Positions 1-9,982 are shown, counted from the first letter of the stretch. The stretch is 36,210 bases of DNA from Gracilaria vermiculophylla (GCA_019155205.2 JAHNZQ020000010.1:542518-578727); one strand, 5' to 3'. Notes: generated by a model not told the origin, from the sequence alone. Numbers and translations: made by a program.

Positions 1-1625
1 GGAGCCACGAATTCACTAACAACACGAAAAACGAGACGCTCGTTATTGCTTTTGGGATCTATGGGGACTCCTCTAACTCGCACCCTTGCGTGAAAAAATC
101 TGCACACAAATATAGCTAGTTGTCATTTGGCTCTAAAATATCTTGGTATCATAAGAACATGACAACAATACCCGTTTTCATGGAAGCAAAACAGTTGTAG
201 TAATGCCTCATTTTTGGCACGCCTATGTCGTTGATACTCTGGGTGTAATACAGATAGAGGTATTGGGACACACAAAACCACAAAAACAGTCTACATGCCA
301 CACTATCGTCAAATACACTCAAAGACAGTCTTCAAGCCACACTGCCTTCGAGTATTGAACGAATATGGTGCTGTCAGTTTATGCTAGATTAGTGATCGCG
401 GCACCTTTTCTACAATTAAAGGCATATAGTCTGCTGTTCTTCTATGAGGATCAGCCAAACCCTTCTTCGTACCACATCTTCCGCTCAGCATGGTCACACT
501 GCGCGGCTCCTGACATGAAATTTTTGCCACTTCTACTAATGAGCACTTCTAATATTGCGATTTTAGGGGTGATTCTGAAAAGAAAAAAAAAACTCAAAAG
601 CCACCCTGGTACCTTTGCTATATCGAGGATGTCGTAGGTAGGTAACTCAGCGAAAACAAAGCATTAGCAACTACAAGAAGCTAGTTTAAAAGCTGAACAA
701 GAAAAAAAACAATATACAGTTTTAGAGGATACAAAGTCGATAATGGTGCGTTTGCGTTGGGCTGGTTTTTTGCTCATCGGCGTTACGACGAAAACGATGG
801 AACAAAATGTTGCCACCGCGCAGATATTTGCCTACATCTCATAAGGTATTTCAAAGTTTTATAGCTCTTGGTCTCGACTGTGTATGAAGCCAAGATTTTC
901 TTTGTACCTCATCTGGTGCTCATATTTCTAAAAATATTTCAAACAACATTCTTTCAAACAGCTTAACTTTTTTGAAACACTGAAAACACTGAATCAACGC
1001 CTTCCTTCCAAATTTCAACGTATCATTATACGACAAGTATAGTCTGCGGAGGTTTCATGTCTTGCAAGCCCTCGTTCCACGACGCAAAGGTCTTCACAAC
1101 TCTTCGTCTCAACTTTTTAAAACGCCTTAGTTCATGCTTATTCCTACGAGATGTGTGTAGCAGCTCTAGCACTGTCTACGAATTCTGCCAAATTGTGTTC
1201 GCAAGCAAAGCAACCGGCACTTAAAGTGTAAGAAGAGAACAATCTGTCCTTCTGGAATCGATTAGAAAGAGAACAATAAAGGTTTTATAAACTTGACATG
1301 AGTTCATTAATTCCTCTTTTCTTCGCGTGCTCCCAGCCTTTTTATACATTTCCGACTTTTTAATTGGAAACATCTAGAGTAAAGACCCTTGCTCTTTCTC
1401 ATATAAAAATGAAAACCGAACAAGCTCTTACACTATGACAACGATGCAGCGTTTGAAAATCGTCGTGGAAAGAAAGAAGCGATGGCGAGCGGCGCGGGCC
1501 GCGCGGGGCCGCCGCCATTCGCTTGTTCATCCATGTGCGCGTGAAACAGTGGACAGGGCGTCCACATGTGCGTGAAGTCAGGCCATACAGTTGTAAAATT
1601 GTTTGCATTTTTTTGAGATATAGTG
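1..1625. other. AT-rich stretch without a recognisable gene
   Basis: I see no coding region, LTR or RNA gene here. The longest forward frame (365-637, 90 codons) has a low-complexity lysine tail and resembles nothing I know. An imperfect two-copy repeat lies at about 285-345, where the words ACAGTCTACATGCCACACT and ACAGTCTTCAAGCCACACT are about 38 bp apart. The stretch near 1490-1520 is locally GC-rich (GGCGCGGGCCGCGCGGGGCC), which stands out from the AT-rich surroundings. Confidence 0.5.
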
Positions 1626-1834
1626 GTGGATTATTCTAAGTTGCGAACCCTCCCGGCGCGTGACATCCGCGTTTTCAACAACATCAGTTTCAATTTTTCT
1701 GACTTGCTATTCCAGACTTTCAGACATGCTTCCGGCTATCATATGGCTACCGAACGTAGTTGAAACGGTTACTCACAGAAAAGAACCAACAGTTAAAGTT
1801 TAGTTATTTCTGCGCTCCCGCTTGTTTCAATGTA

Positions 1835-3115
1835 CAGTGCGTTTCAAAAACATATCACCCCTCAAAAGTGCGCCAAAACTGTACTGTAGGCTAGATTTTG
1901 CACATAGTCTATGTAGAATTGTTTCAAAAAGATGTGTACACCGCCTTCTTTCTAATAAAAATGGCTCGAGGTCCGCCACTTTCCAAGCAAGAACAGCTTC
2001 TAATCGTTGAGTTAAACGCCGAGAAACATTCTAACCGTGCTATCGGTTAGAAATTGAAGCCTTTTAGGGTCACAATAGCTGTTTTTCTCCAAAATCCGAC
2101 TCTTTATGGACTTAAACGATCTCCTGGACGTCCTGAAAATCTCAGCCCCGCAGATAAAAGAGGAATTAAAAGACAATTGTGCAAAGGAAAAGCATCGCTC
2201 AATGAAATTGGAATTAATCTCAATCTCAACGTTTTTAAATCAACTATACGGAAGCAGATAAAAAGCAGAAATTTATTTAAATATAAAAAAATGAAGAAAT
2301 CTTTCTTTCTCCAAGACCATCACAAGCAAAGAAGGATTGACTGGTGTGTTGGAGAAGATTACTGGAAAAAGGAATGGGTGAATGTTATTTTTACTGATGA
2401 ACAAAAGTTCAATTTCGGACCGACCAGAGTGCTAAAATTTTTTTTTGGCACGATCTTTTTAAGAAACGTCATGAATTTTATATCAGGCACTCTGGTGGAG
2501 GCTCTATAATGGTCTGGGCGGGCATTTCTAAAAAATATCCAACGGAAATTGCATTTATTGAAACGAACATGAATGCATAAAAATATCAAGAAGTTCTATA
2601 CAACTATCTGCTACGTTTTGGTTTATGTTTCCATGAAGAAATTTTCATTTTTCAACAGGATAATGCGCCCGTACATACTGCATCTTTATTCAAAAATTGG
2701 CTACAGGAGTCTGACGTATCTGTTTTAGAATGGCCAGCGCGCTCAACAGATTTGAACCCAATCGAAAACGTTTGGGGACTGCTGGCAAGGATGGTTTATG
2801 CGCATGGAAGGCAATTTCAGACAGTTTTAGAACTCAAAAGCTGTATTAAAAATTGCTGGAAATCTATAACAGTTTCAACTGTGGAAAAGTACATCAATTT
2901 GATGCCGAAACGTTGCATTAGCGTTATACAGCAAAAAGGATGCAAAATAAGCTATTGAGCGTTGCGCAGTAAAGATTTGTTATTGATGATCATATGTTTT
3001 TGAAAGGTTTTTTTTACTCTACTTTTTTTCTGAAACCTATTTTTGTAGGCGTACAATATACATTTGTTGGTTTTTTTTTGTTTCACAGCATGTCGTATGT
3101 TTTTGAAACAGTCTG
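1835..3115 (+). mobile_element. Tc1/mariner-type DNA transposon with TIRs and TA target site
   Basis: The ends are inverted repeats. The left end reads CAGTGCGTTTCAAAAACATA (1835-1854), and the right end at 3096-3115 is its reverse complement at about 17 of 20 positions. TA dinucleotides flank both ends (1833-1834 and 3116-3117), as expected for the superfamily. The 1281-bp length is normal for a Tc1-like element with a single transposase gene. It sits inside Rep-F copy 1, so it is the younger of the two. Confidence 0.88.
1961..2958 (+). pseudogene. Tc1-like transposase, decayed (DD34E)
   Basis: This once encoded the cut-and-paste transposase of the surrounding element. The start MARGPPLSKQEQ at 1961 is followed by a helix-turn-helix-like N-terminus (LNAEKHSNRAIG, then LYGLKRSPGRP). 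The catalytic triad is visible: D in VIFTDEQKF (about 2397), D in FQQDNAPVHTA (about 2660) and E in DLNPIENVWG (about 2767), with 34 residues between the second D and the E. The tail ends at a TGA at 2956-2958. Breaks are a TAG at 2048-2050, a frame change near 2440 at a run of eight or more T, and a TAA near 2578. The length of about 330 residues is normal for the family. It cannot make active enzyme. Confidence 0.9.
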
Positions 3116-3620
3116 TATCGTAAAAACATGGGGCGCGCCAATAGAAAGTCAATCGTCAGCAATGACATCCATGACTTGCGCGCAGTCAATATAAAACATT
3201 GGCTTGAGCTGCTCTTTTCCTGCAAAAAATCGATCGCAGACGAGATTGTCGAGGTCCTTCAAAGAGTTCAGACCCGCATCTACTCAATATCTTATAAAAG
3301 TTACGATAAGAATGCCTCTAGATGGCTGAACAGAAGCTCTAAAAAATATACTTATTTTGAAAAACAATGGTAGCGATTTTCCAAAAACCCGTTTTTGTTG
3401 TTAGGTAAATGTCTTAAGCAAACCTATATTTACAAATTAGAAAACGAAAGTTTTCCGGTTTTGAATAATAGAATAGATGTATTATTTGAAAAACAACCTT
3501 CCTGCATGTTTCAAAAGACTGGTTTTTGCCCTCAATCGTCTTTTTATGATACAGAAAAATCAAAAAATCAAAAATGAACTGCAACGGGCTTATTAAGGCA
3601 AATATAGGACACGCTATAAT

Positions 3621-3857
3621 GCAAAAGTATTGTTCAAACAAATCACAAGATCGAGTAAGCAGCTTTGAGGACGCCAATGAGAGTCTAAAACAGCAACAAC
3701 CGTATTCTCTGAACAAGTATCGTATATAAGTTTTTCAAAAACCTATTTCGCAGCTTTCTGAGTTTTCATGAAAAATAATTTTTCTTTGGAGATACAGATG
3801 CGAGGAAAGAAAGAATGTGTCTTTTCGCTGTCAAGGAGGAGTGCAAAAAAGACGAAT
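3621..3857. other. Short spacer left of Gyp-1
   Basis: No gene seen. The last five bases, CGAAT (3853-3857), match four of five bases of CGAAG (9767-9771) on the far side of Gyp-1. I read this pair as the target-site duplication of that element. Confidence 0.5.
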
Positions 3858-4023
3858 TGAAATAAGGCGCTGCCTTATTTCTACATTATTGACCGTTTTG
3901 TTTTTGAAGGATCCGGCATAGCCTCCGTACACTAATATATAATCACCGAGTGACCGTCACCGTCGAGTAGAAAGAAAAACGGGGCAGCTCACCTCCACCT
4001 ACATCAGCACCCGAGAACCCACA
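3858..4023 (+). repeat. Gyp-1 5' LTR (166 bp)
   Basis: It begins TGAAATAAGG and ends AACCCACA. It matches 9601-9766 over the same 166 bp with roughly 20 differences by eye, so the element is old. Just inside the left end is a perfect hairpin: AATAAGGC, a three-base loop, then GCCTTATT. The LTR is short for Ty3/gypsy. The bases after it (4024 onward, TTATCACTACGC) are where the primer-binding site should lie, but I cannot assign them to a tRNA. Confidence 0.9.
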
Positions 4024-4085
4024 GTTATCACTACGCTTTTTGAAGTGTTGATTTCTACCAGTTTCCGCCTCGTCCATCCTTCGAC

Positions 4086-5025
4086 ATGGATGCTTCTTCA
4101 TCGAGTCACGGAGCTCGTGTGGTCGCCACCGCTATTCACCACCATCGACTGACTAAGACTGATCTAAGTTCCATTCGTTCCTTCCTCAGGGAGTCCGACC
4201 AGTATTCTCATGAGGTCGCCGCGCGCGCGCAACATATAGTTAGTTGGAGCCGACGTTATCTCCACGAAAGTGGCCAGGCCCATACAACTGAAGTACTGGG
4301 TACTGTCAGACTGGCTTGAGTTGGTTATTGACCTCAACTTCATCAAGGACGTCGAGTCGTATGACGAACTCTCCGACAACACGCTCCGCACTTATCTTGA
4401 GTCGAAGGCCGTTACCACGTAGAATACTGTCACCATCGACACGCTTGACAAGATGGTCGAGAACAACTGCGTACGGACATGACGAACACCGACGCTCGTA
4501 CACGCATGGAGAATCTCTTCGTTTCCAACACGTCGCTACTTCGCAAGCAGGGGCTGTCTTGGGTTACGACAGACAACGGAAAACTTGCTGTCCAGCATGT
4601 TCTGTCGGCACTCCGTCCAGTGCCACTCCATTCTCGTCTCGAGTCCGACCTGAAGCTGGCGCACGTCAAGCTCTGCATGGACTTCAAGGGCTTCAGGGCC
4701 CACGCGATCAAGTTTCCCGAGGCTTTCCGGCTCGTCGACACCAGAACACGGACCAAGTCTTCAAGGAATTCAAAAAACGGCCGGCTTCAGCAAGCGTCAC
4801 GACGATGACGCGGACGAGGATGACGGATCTGGCAAGGGAAAAAGAAGAGACAAAGGTGGCTCCTTCTGCAAGAACACACCGCTTTGTTTGTGGCCCCCGC
4901 ACAGGTCTCGCGGTGTCCGCCATTTTCTGATATAGTGTAGCGAGTGCCCAGCGCACGAGAAGCGAGCTCTTTTCAAGTGCCTTGCCGAAGAGAATGCGTC
5001 TACCGGGCCCGCCAATAACACGCGT
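4086..5025 (+). pseudogene. gag: Gyp-1 Gag, decayed
   Basis: This is the retrotransposon capsid and nucleocapsid gene. It starts with MDASSSSHGARVV at 4086, then moves through at least three frames: about 4280-4420 (DWLELVIDLNFI), 4479-about 4740 (MENLFVSNTSLLRKQG, LKLAHVKLCMDFKG) and then to the frame that continues into pol. The C-terminal part has an acidic-basic stretch (RHDDDADEDDGSGKGKRRDK) followed by a cysteine/histidine segment with CLWPPH, RHFL and CSECP. I take this to be the nucleocapsid zinc-binding region. A stop lies near 4929 just before CSECP. Capsid identity rests on position and this fingerprint, not on a textbook motif. Confidence 0.72.
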
Positions 5026-5811
5026 TTGCAGAAGGCGGCTCCCAATGTCAAACAAGTAGAGAAAATGGTTAATCGTGTTACTGCGTTACAAAATGCGGAT
5101 TCCTTCGCGTTTGACATGGCTTTCAGCGATGCTGCTGAGTCTCATGAAGCCCGTGGTCGCGCGGATGACGGAGCCGGCGATTCTATCGTTTCATCCTGCA
5201 TAGCTGAGAAGGCCGTACTCAACGATATTGACAGGATGAAAAAGATCAAGCCGGATACCATGTAGTTTGCTCTAAAAACCGGATCTGAAGCACAGAAGTT
5301 CACGTTCTCCAGGTTTTGGAAACCGCCTCGTACGTTTCTCAAACTCACTGCCGTCCCTCTCGCTCTGTTGAGTGTGAAATATCTCGTGTCTAATGCAGAC
5401 CTCGTTGTAAAGAATGTTCTTCTTGGACTGCCAGTTCTCCGTCATTTAGGGGTCGACACCAAGACCCTCTTCGAGAAGCGCAGGGATCTACTCAACGGCT
5501 CCGACTGCGCTGGTTTCGAGAAACCAGAACCCAAGAGAACAGGGGGTCAGGTGAGTCGCTTGACGATTGCGCGACTCAACCGACTCCCAAACGACGGATA
5601 TGACGATGTAGGCACGACGCCCTCTGCGGCAAAGGAGCCCGTCGAAATTCCGGCGAAACGTGAAACCGCCGTGGGCTACTACGAGTTCCGTAATGATGAA
5701 GACCCGTTTCCGGACCACTCTACACTGGATTCGCTCGATAGCGACCAGGAAAACGACGTCGACGCTGGTATCGCGAAGATGTTCTCCGAAGCCAAGGCGA
5801 ACGGTCTATAG
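5026..5811 (+). pseudogene. pol: Gyp-1 aspartic protease and linker
   Basis: This is the start of pol and would cleave the Gag-Pol polyprotein. The active-site signature appears as ADDGAGDSIVSS (about 5163-5198), a variant of the usual DSGA plus S pattern. The C-terminal protease signature is seen in VLLGLPVLRHLGVDT (about 5410-5465). A TAG at 5263-5265 and another at 5809-5811 interrupt the frame, which is otherwise shared with the RT downstream. The linker after 5520 is acidic and ends in SEAKANGL, just before the RT fold begins. The domain order Gag-PR-RT-RNaseH-IN is that of Metaviridae (Ty3/gypsy). Confidence 0.75.
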
Positions 5812-6790
5812 CCCGAGCGCAAAGACAAACTTCGTAAGATCGTCACGGATAAAACTGACGTTTTCCATACTGCGTTCTCTGCCGGTCCACCGGCGAAGGT
5901 CGAGTCGCTACGCGTTCAGCTGACTGGGGACGCTAAGTCAGTTCGAGTCCGTCTACATAACTACTCCTTGGAGCAGCGCGCTTTCCCAGTTCGCTTTGTC
6001 GATCAGTTGGTCGCTGCCGGAATGACGTATTTCAACCCGAGCTCTACATGGGCGTGCGCTCCGCGGCCGGTGCCGAAGCCGGAGCCGGCAATGTTTCGTT
6101 TTACCATCGACCTCCGCCCGGTGAATCGCTTCACCGTGAAGCACCAGTTCCCAATGCCGAATATCGAGCTTGAACTGTCAAAGCTGTCGGCATCCCGGTA
6201 TTTCGCCATATTCGATCTATCTCACTGGTACTGGCAGCTCCCCCTCTCCAAGTGCTCACAGCAGTGTCAATCTTTCATCACTCCTGACGTCATTTACTAT
6301 CCGACGCGCGTACTACATGGTACGACGAACGCCGTTATGTACTTGCAGGCCACAGTGGCGGCGCTGCTTCCTTCCGGTCTCCATCCCTTCCTTCTCTGGT
6401 GGCTAGATGACATCCTCATTCATTCGCTCACCATTCACGATCATTTAATGGCGGTGTCTGACTTGTTTGCGTTTTGCACAACGTTCAACTTGAAGCTGCA
6501 CCCCGCTAAGTGTACGGTTTTCGCCACAGCCATCCGTTGGTGTGGATGGGTCATTTCGGCCGCCGACGTGTCGTTTGAACCTTTACACATTGACGGTATC
6601 CGTAACATGACGGCTCTGCAGACGGGTGCCGACTGGCAACAGTTTGTTTTTGTCCTGCAGTGGATGCGCGTTGGCATTCCTGAGTTTTCGGCAATTATTC
6701 GTCTGTCGGCAGACCTTGTCCAGAATGTTTACTCCGTCGTCGGCAAACGCACTCGCCTGGCGGCCGGCCGTGTCTCTATGACGGAAATCG
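5812..6790 (+). pseudogene. pol: Gyp-1 reverse transcriptase domain
   Basis: This is an RNA-dependent DNA polymerase. The palm motifs are present: FTIDLRPVNRFT (about 6103), IFDLSHWYWQLPLS with catalytic D at 6214, PTRVLHGTTNA (motif B region) and LLWWLDDILIHS with the DD pair at 6406. The next segment, LKLHPAKCTVF then IRWCGWVIS, is the thumb-proximal KC...WCG region. PTRV in motif B and LDD in place of YVDD are what I associate with oomycete-type Ty3 elements (known from the family; host call is inference). The domain is open from 5812 to 6891, so all catalytic residues survive even though the gene is broken elsewhere. Confidence 0.93.
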
Positions 6791-7330
6791 GTTGGCCCTC
6801 GGAGCATTTCATTGCGTTCCAACAGTTCAAAGACGCACTGGAACAGCAGGTCACCCTCGCACACGTTGACTTCGGCAAACGTCTCAGTGTGTAAACCGAT
6901 GCGTCGGACTATTTTTGGTCCGGCGTTGTTACGCAGATTCCAATTGCCGATTCCGACCTACCATGTGCAAAACAGCGTCATGAGCCCCTTGGCTTACTTT
7001 CAGGGCACTTCTTGGACTCGACTCTCCTTTGATCGACTATCGAAAAGGAGGCGTATGTCACCATGGCGACGACCGACCGGATGCATGGGCGCCTCGCTTT
7101 TCAGCGCGGTTTCGACTTATCCACCGACCACAACAACCTAGTCTTCCTCTTTGACCCTACTTCGGTTGTTGCCGACCTCTCACAGACGACTGTCCGCAAA
7201 GTGCTTCGGTGCGCCGTTCCTTTGAGTGCCTACACGTACACATGCGTCCACGTTCCCGGCTCTGACAATGTTTAGGCAGACATGCTTAGCCGTTGGGTCT
7301 CCCTTCCAACTTTGCCTCGCCTCGTGACGA
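6791..7330 (+). pseudogene. pol: Gyp-1 RNase H domain
   Basis: This would degrade the RNA of RNA:DNA hybrids during cDNA synthesis. The expected acidic residues are all readable in one frame: D in TDASDYFWSGVV (6898), E in STIEKEAYV (about 7040), D in LSTDHNNLVFLF (7126) and the terminal ADMLSRW (about 7276). Nonsense codons lie at 6892-6894 just before TDAS, near 7030, and at 7273-7275 inside the DNxADMLSRW motif. There are no frameshifts across the domain. Confidence 0.88.
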
Positions 7331-7750
7331 TTCAGGCTCTCCCCTCTTCGTCGGATACAGTTTTCGGATGGCCGACTGCAGCGGAGCTCAAGTCCGCCCA
7401 GATGGCCCATGCGAACGATTGCCCTGACGATGTCGAGTACAACCCCGACGGCGTGTACAGTGCTTCGAGCGGTGCCGTCTGGGTCCCGGATACCTCCGAG
7501 AGCCTCCAACTTCGACTCTGCATCATCGCGCATACAGGTCGTAGCGGCCATCGCGCAGCTCCGACGACCGCCGAGATGCTCCGCGCTCATTACAGCTGGC
7601 GTACACTAGAGACGGATATCACCACGTTTGCTCAGTCCTGCATACAATGTATTTCGACAACCTGCGGGGGAAAAACCCCGCGCCCGTACGGTCCCGCGAT
7701 TCACGGCATGTCGGGTAACGCTTTGTTGCAGTTCGACTGCATCACTAATG
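7331..7750 (+). pseudogene. pol: Gyp-1 integrase, N-terminal part (HHCC and first Asp)
   Basis: This is the zinc-binding N-terminal domain and the very start of the catalytic core of integrase. H in IAHTGRSGH (two His, about 7531 and 7549) and C in QSCIQC (about 7639 and 7648) give H-x5-H-x29-C-x2-C. The core begins LLQFDCITN with catalytic D at 7735-7737. The frame stops being integrase directly after CITN because Rep-F copy 2 is inserted there (7751-8498). Confidence 0.88.
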
Positions 7751-8498
7751 ATGGACTATTGTGAGTTGCGAACCCTCCCGACGGGTTTTCAGCAACGTCA
7801 GTTTCAACGTCAGTTTCAATTTTTCTGACTTGCAATTGCAGACTTCCGGCTACCCAACGTTGTTGAAACGGAGAAACTTTGGTAGGGTTTTCACGAAAAC
7901 CATGTTTTCGGGTGTTTTATGAATGTTTTTGGCAAAGCTTCAAATTTGAGGGGTTAGGGGAAGGTTTTCTGGTCGAGAATAATGGCAAAATTGCATTATT
8001 TGAAAAAAGAATACCTTCCCATACACACGAAAAAACTGGGCTTTGCCTAGTTGTTTTCATATAGCATTGGCAAAACATGCCTCATAAGGCGCTCATAGCG
8101 TTAGGGGTTCAGGGGTAAGGGGTTGAGTTTTTCGGCCAGCAGAAGACGTAGTTAGCGGATTAGGAGTTAAGGAGGAGGGGTTTAGGAGCGGTTTGTTGCC
8201 TCGATGACCAGATAGCAGTGGTTTAGAGGTTAATGAGGTCGTCCGTGAGATATGCCGGCGGTTAGTCGCCTCGATGACCAGATGTAAGATAGGTTTTAAT
8301 TTATTTATAAAACTCAGAAATATTTGTGTTTTAAGTCGTAGGTTACAGATGGGATACCCTGAGTCAACATACGTCGTTGCTCGTAAGTCAGAGTGTGACG
8401 GTAAGGGTTTTTGAAGGCGGTCAGGCCACTGCCTCAAAATTATTGAAAATTGTAGCCCATTGCATTTCCGCTTCATTTTGAGGGGTTTTCTCGGCGGG
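7751..8498 (+). mobile_element. Rep-F copy 2, non-coding insertion in the integrase core
   Basis: A 748-bp insertion flanked by perfect TAATG repeats (7746-7750 and 8499-8503). Removing 753 bp (insertion plus one TAATG) restores the integrase frame as CITN followed by ATAASGEQY. Its first part matches Rep-F copy 1. Inside, GCCTCGATGACCAGAT occurs twice (8198-8213 and 8268-8283), 70 bp apart, and there is a G-rich stretch with TTAGGGGTT-like words near 8100-8190. It begins ATGGACTATTGTGAG and ends TTCTCGGCGGG: no TG-CA, no terminal inverted repeat, no coding capacity seen. The class is unknown. Confidence 0.78.
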
Positions 8499-8503
8499 TA
8501 ATG

Positions 8504-9380
8504 CCACGGCAGCCTCCGGCGAGCAGTACGTTCTCATGTTGCGTGACGACCACTTAAACTACTGCTGGTTCTTTGCATTTCCGGATACGTCTGCCGAAAA
8601 AGCCATTGGCGCCACCATCGACTGGTATGCCGCGTTCGGTGTGCCGTCTGGGTTAATGTCGGATGGTCCGACCCATTTCAAGAACGAGACATTGCGTCTC
8701 GTCGCTAAGGGACTGCGAGTCCCGCACCACTTCACGCTGCCTTACGCTCCGTGGAGCAATGGCGGCATCGAGCGTCTAAGCAAGGAGCTCCTCCGCATCT
8801 TTCGGGCGACGGCTTCCGAATTGCAGCTGACGCATAAGAAATGTGGCCTGACCTCTTGCCGCTGGTGCAGAGCGCTCTCAACTATGCACCCTCTCCGCAG
8901 CGCGCCGGTGTACCGCCCATCAAGACCATGACGGGAATGCCCGCGACTCCGCCAATCGCGACATTCTACCGTGCGCAGACGACGGCCCCGATAACGATTA
9001 CCGACCTCAATCGTGAGCGTGCGCTCAACATGGAAGAGCTATGTAAGCTGGTCGGTGATCTCCACCCCGTCGTGCAGGACGCACTTCAGACGAATCGCCG
9101 CCAAGGACGCGAATCAGTCTCGAAAGGGTCGTTGCCAAATTTTAACGAAGGCGATTTTGTGCTCGTTGCTCGCAAAGACTTTCACGCTGGTGGAAAAATA
9201 TGCCTTCATTGGCGCGGACCCCGTCGTGTCATAAAACCGGTAACCGACTACATCTACCTGGTTGAGGATTTGCGCAACGGTTCCGTCGATGATATTCACG
9301 TCACGCGCCTCAAGTTCTACCACGACACGTCGCTCGACACTGATACTATCATGTCGCACGGCGTGACGTTGGAAACGGGC
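8504..9380 (+). pseudogene. pol: Gyp-1 integrase, remainder of core and GPY/F-like module
   Basis: Continues the catalytic core with YVLMLRDDHLNYCW. The second catalytic Asp is in LMSDGPTHFKNE (8662) and the Glu in NGGIERLSKELL (8770), with 35 residues between them (DD35E). A frame change falls near 8840, where the frame ending KKCG gives way to MWPDLLPLVQSALNY. The C-terminal region has FNEGDFVLVARK and LHWRGPRRV, which is the GPY/F-like DNA-binding module of Ty3 integrases, then RLKFYHD, which usually precedes a chromodomain. One frameshift and the Rep-F insertion make it non-functional. Confidence 0.9.
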
Positions 9381-9557
9381 ATGATCGTGCACCGTTTGCA
9401 GGAGCTCGTTGAAACCGACGATGGTATCAAGATTCGAATCCGTTGGCGCGGCTTGTTGGATTCCGAAGATACGCTTGAGTTTCTCGTACAGGTGTATCGT
9501 GATGTGCCGCAATTATTGTTGAAGCTCCTACGCCGCAAAAACACCCCGAGGTATTAA
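9381..9557 (+). pseudogene. pol: Gyp-1 integrase C-terminal chromodomain
   Basis: About 48 residues read MIVHRLQELVETDDG, IRIRWRGLLDSEDTLEF and DVPQLLLKLL, which follows the chromodomain pattern (hydrophobic strand, RWRG, acidic loop, terminal helix). In chromoviruses this module tethers integration to modified histones; that role is known from the family and not shown here. The usual tryptophan of the DTWE position is replaced (DTLEF). Translation ends at the TAA at 9555-9557, 31 bp before the polypurine tract. Confidence 0.8.
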
Positions 9558-9588
9558 GCCAACAAAGCGCGTCGTGAGCTTCACCTCT

Positions 9589-9600
9589 AAGAAAGGGGAG
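9589..9600 (+). promoter_or_regulatory. Gyp-1 polypurine tract
   Basis: AAGAAAGGGGAG lies directly against the first base of the 3' LTR. This is the standard position for the plus-strand primer of reverse transcription, and it fixes the LTR start at 9601. Confidence 0.9.
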
Positions 9601-9766
9601 TGTAATAAGGCACTGCCTTATTTCTACAGTATTGACCGTTATGTTTTTGAAGAATCCCGCGTAGCCTCCCTACACTAGTACATAATCATCGAGTGCCGGT
9701 CAACGTCGAGTAAAAAGAAAAACGGGGCAGCTCACCTCCACGTCCATCAGAACCCGAAAAACCACA
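9601..9766 (+). repeat. Gyp-1 3' LTR (166 bp)
   Basis: It starts TGTAATAAGG and ends AAACCACA, the same length as the 5' LTR. It keeps the terminal hairpin AATAAGGC-ACT-GCCTTATT. The differences from the 5' copy include transversions as well as both kinds of transition. The following CGAAG (9767-9771) is the partner of the CGAAT on the left. Confidence 0.92.
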
Positions 9767-9863
9767 CGAAGAAGGATTAGTAGATATACGAATAAGTTAT
9801 GTAATCATAGTTTGACAACGTCTGCATTTTGTCGTTTAAGGTATGCCCTATGTTTAATTTCAG
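9767..9863 (+). other. Probable intron end (3' splice site TTTCAG-like)
   Basis: An AT-rich stretch ending TTTAATTTCAG at 9863, a good 3' splice acceptor with a pyrimidine-rich tract. If real, Gyp-1 lies within this intron, because the retrotransposon ends at 9766. No donor site or upstream exon was identified. Confidence 0.4.
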
Positions 9864-9982
9864 GCCATAACAAGAATGTAAGAAATGAAAACGGTAAAAA
9901 AGATCCTGATGCATGGATTTCTGCCGTGTACAGTGCAAATGAAGCATTCAAAGATATAGATGGTGTTGATTCTCATTTTTAA
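9864..9982 (+). CDS. Possible terminal exon of a host gene, protein unrecognised
   Basis: Starting after the TTTCAG acceptor, one frame (entered in phase 1) reads HNKNVRNENGKKDPDAWISA and continues to DGVDSHF before a TAA at 9980-9982, about 39 residues. The peptide is hydrophilic and acidic and I do not recognise it. An AATAAA follows 18 bp after the stop. The combination of acceptor, open frame, stop and poly(A) signal within 150 bp is what suggests a last exon. It is a short frame and could be chance. Confidence 0.38.

Larger units (their letters stand above)
1626..3620 (+). mobile_element. Rep-F copy 1, unclassified interspersed repeat split by a Tc1 element
   Basis: The left part (1626-about 1760) matches 7751-about 7870, sharing the word AGTTGCGAACCCTCCC and the phrase TTTCAATTTTTCTGACTTGC. 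The right part (about 3357-3600) matches about 7870-8100, sharing blocks around GGTTTTCCGGTTTTGAATAAT and TATTTGAAAAA. Between the two blocks this copy holds the Tc1 insertion (1835-3115) and about 300 bp that copy 2 lacks, including an 81-codon frame (3128-3373) of unknown meaning. No transposase, TG-CA ends or terminal inverted repeats were found, so the class is unknown. The right end is not fixed and 3620 is an estimate. Confidence 0.6.

Noticed and set aside
365..637. 90-codon forward frame as a possible gene
   Set aside because: Low complexity at the end, no motif, no neighbouring gene signals, and AT-rich surroundings. Nothing supports coding.
8098..8190. Telomere-like TTAGGG sequence in Rep-F copy 2
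   Set aside because: The G-rich words (TTAGGGG, CAGGGG, TAAGGGG) are irregular and not in tandem phase; they do not form a telomeric array.
3858..9766. Repeat-induced point mutation (C to T bias) as the cause of decay in Gyp-1
   Set aside because: The LTR differences include many transversions and both kinds of transition. No one-sided C-to-T or G-to-A pattern was evident by eye.
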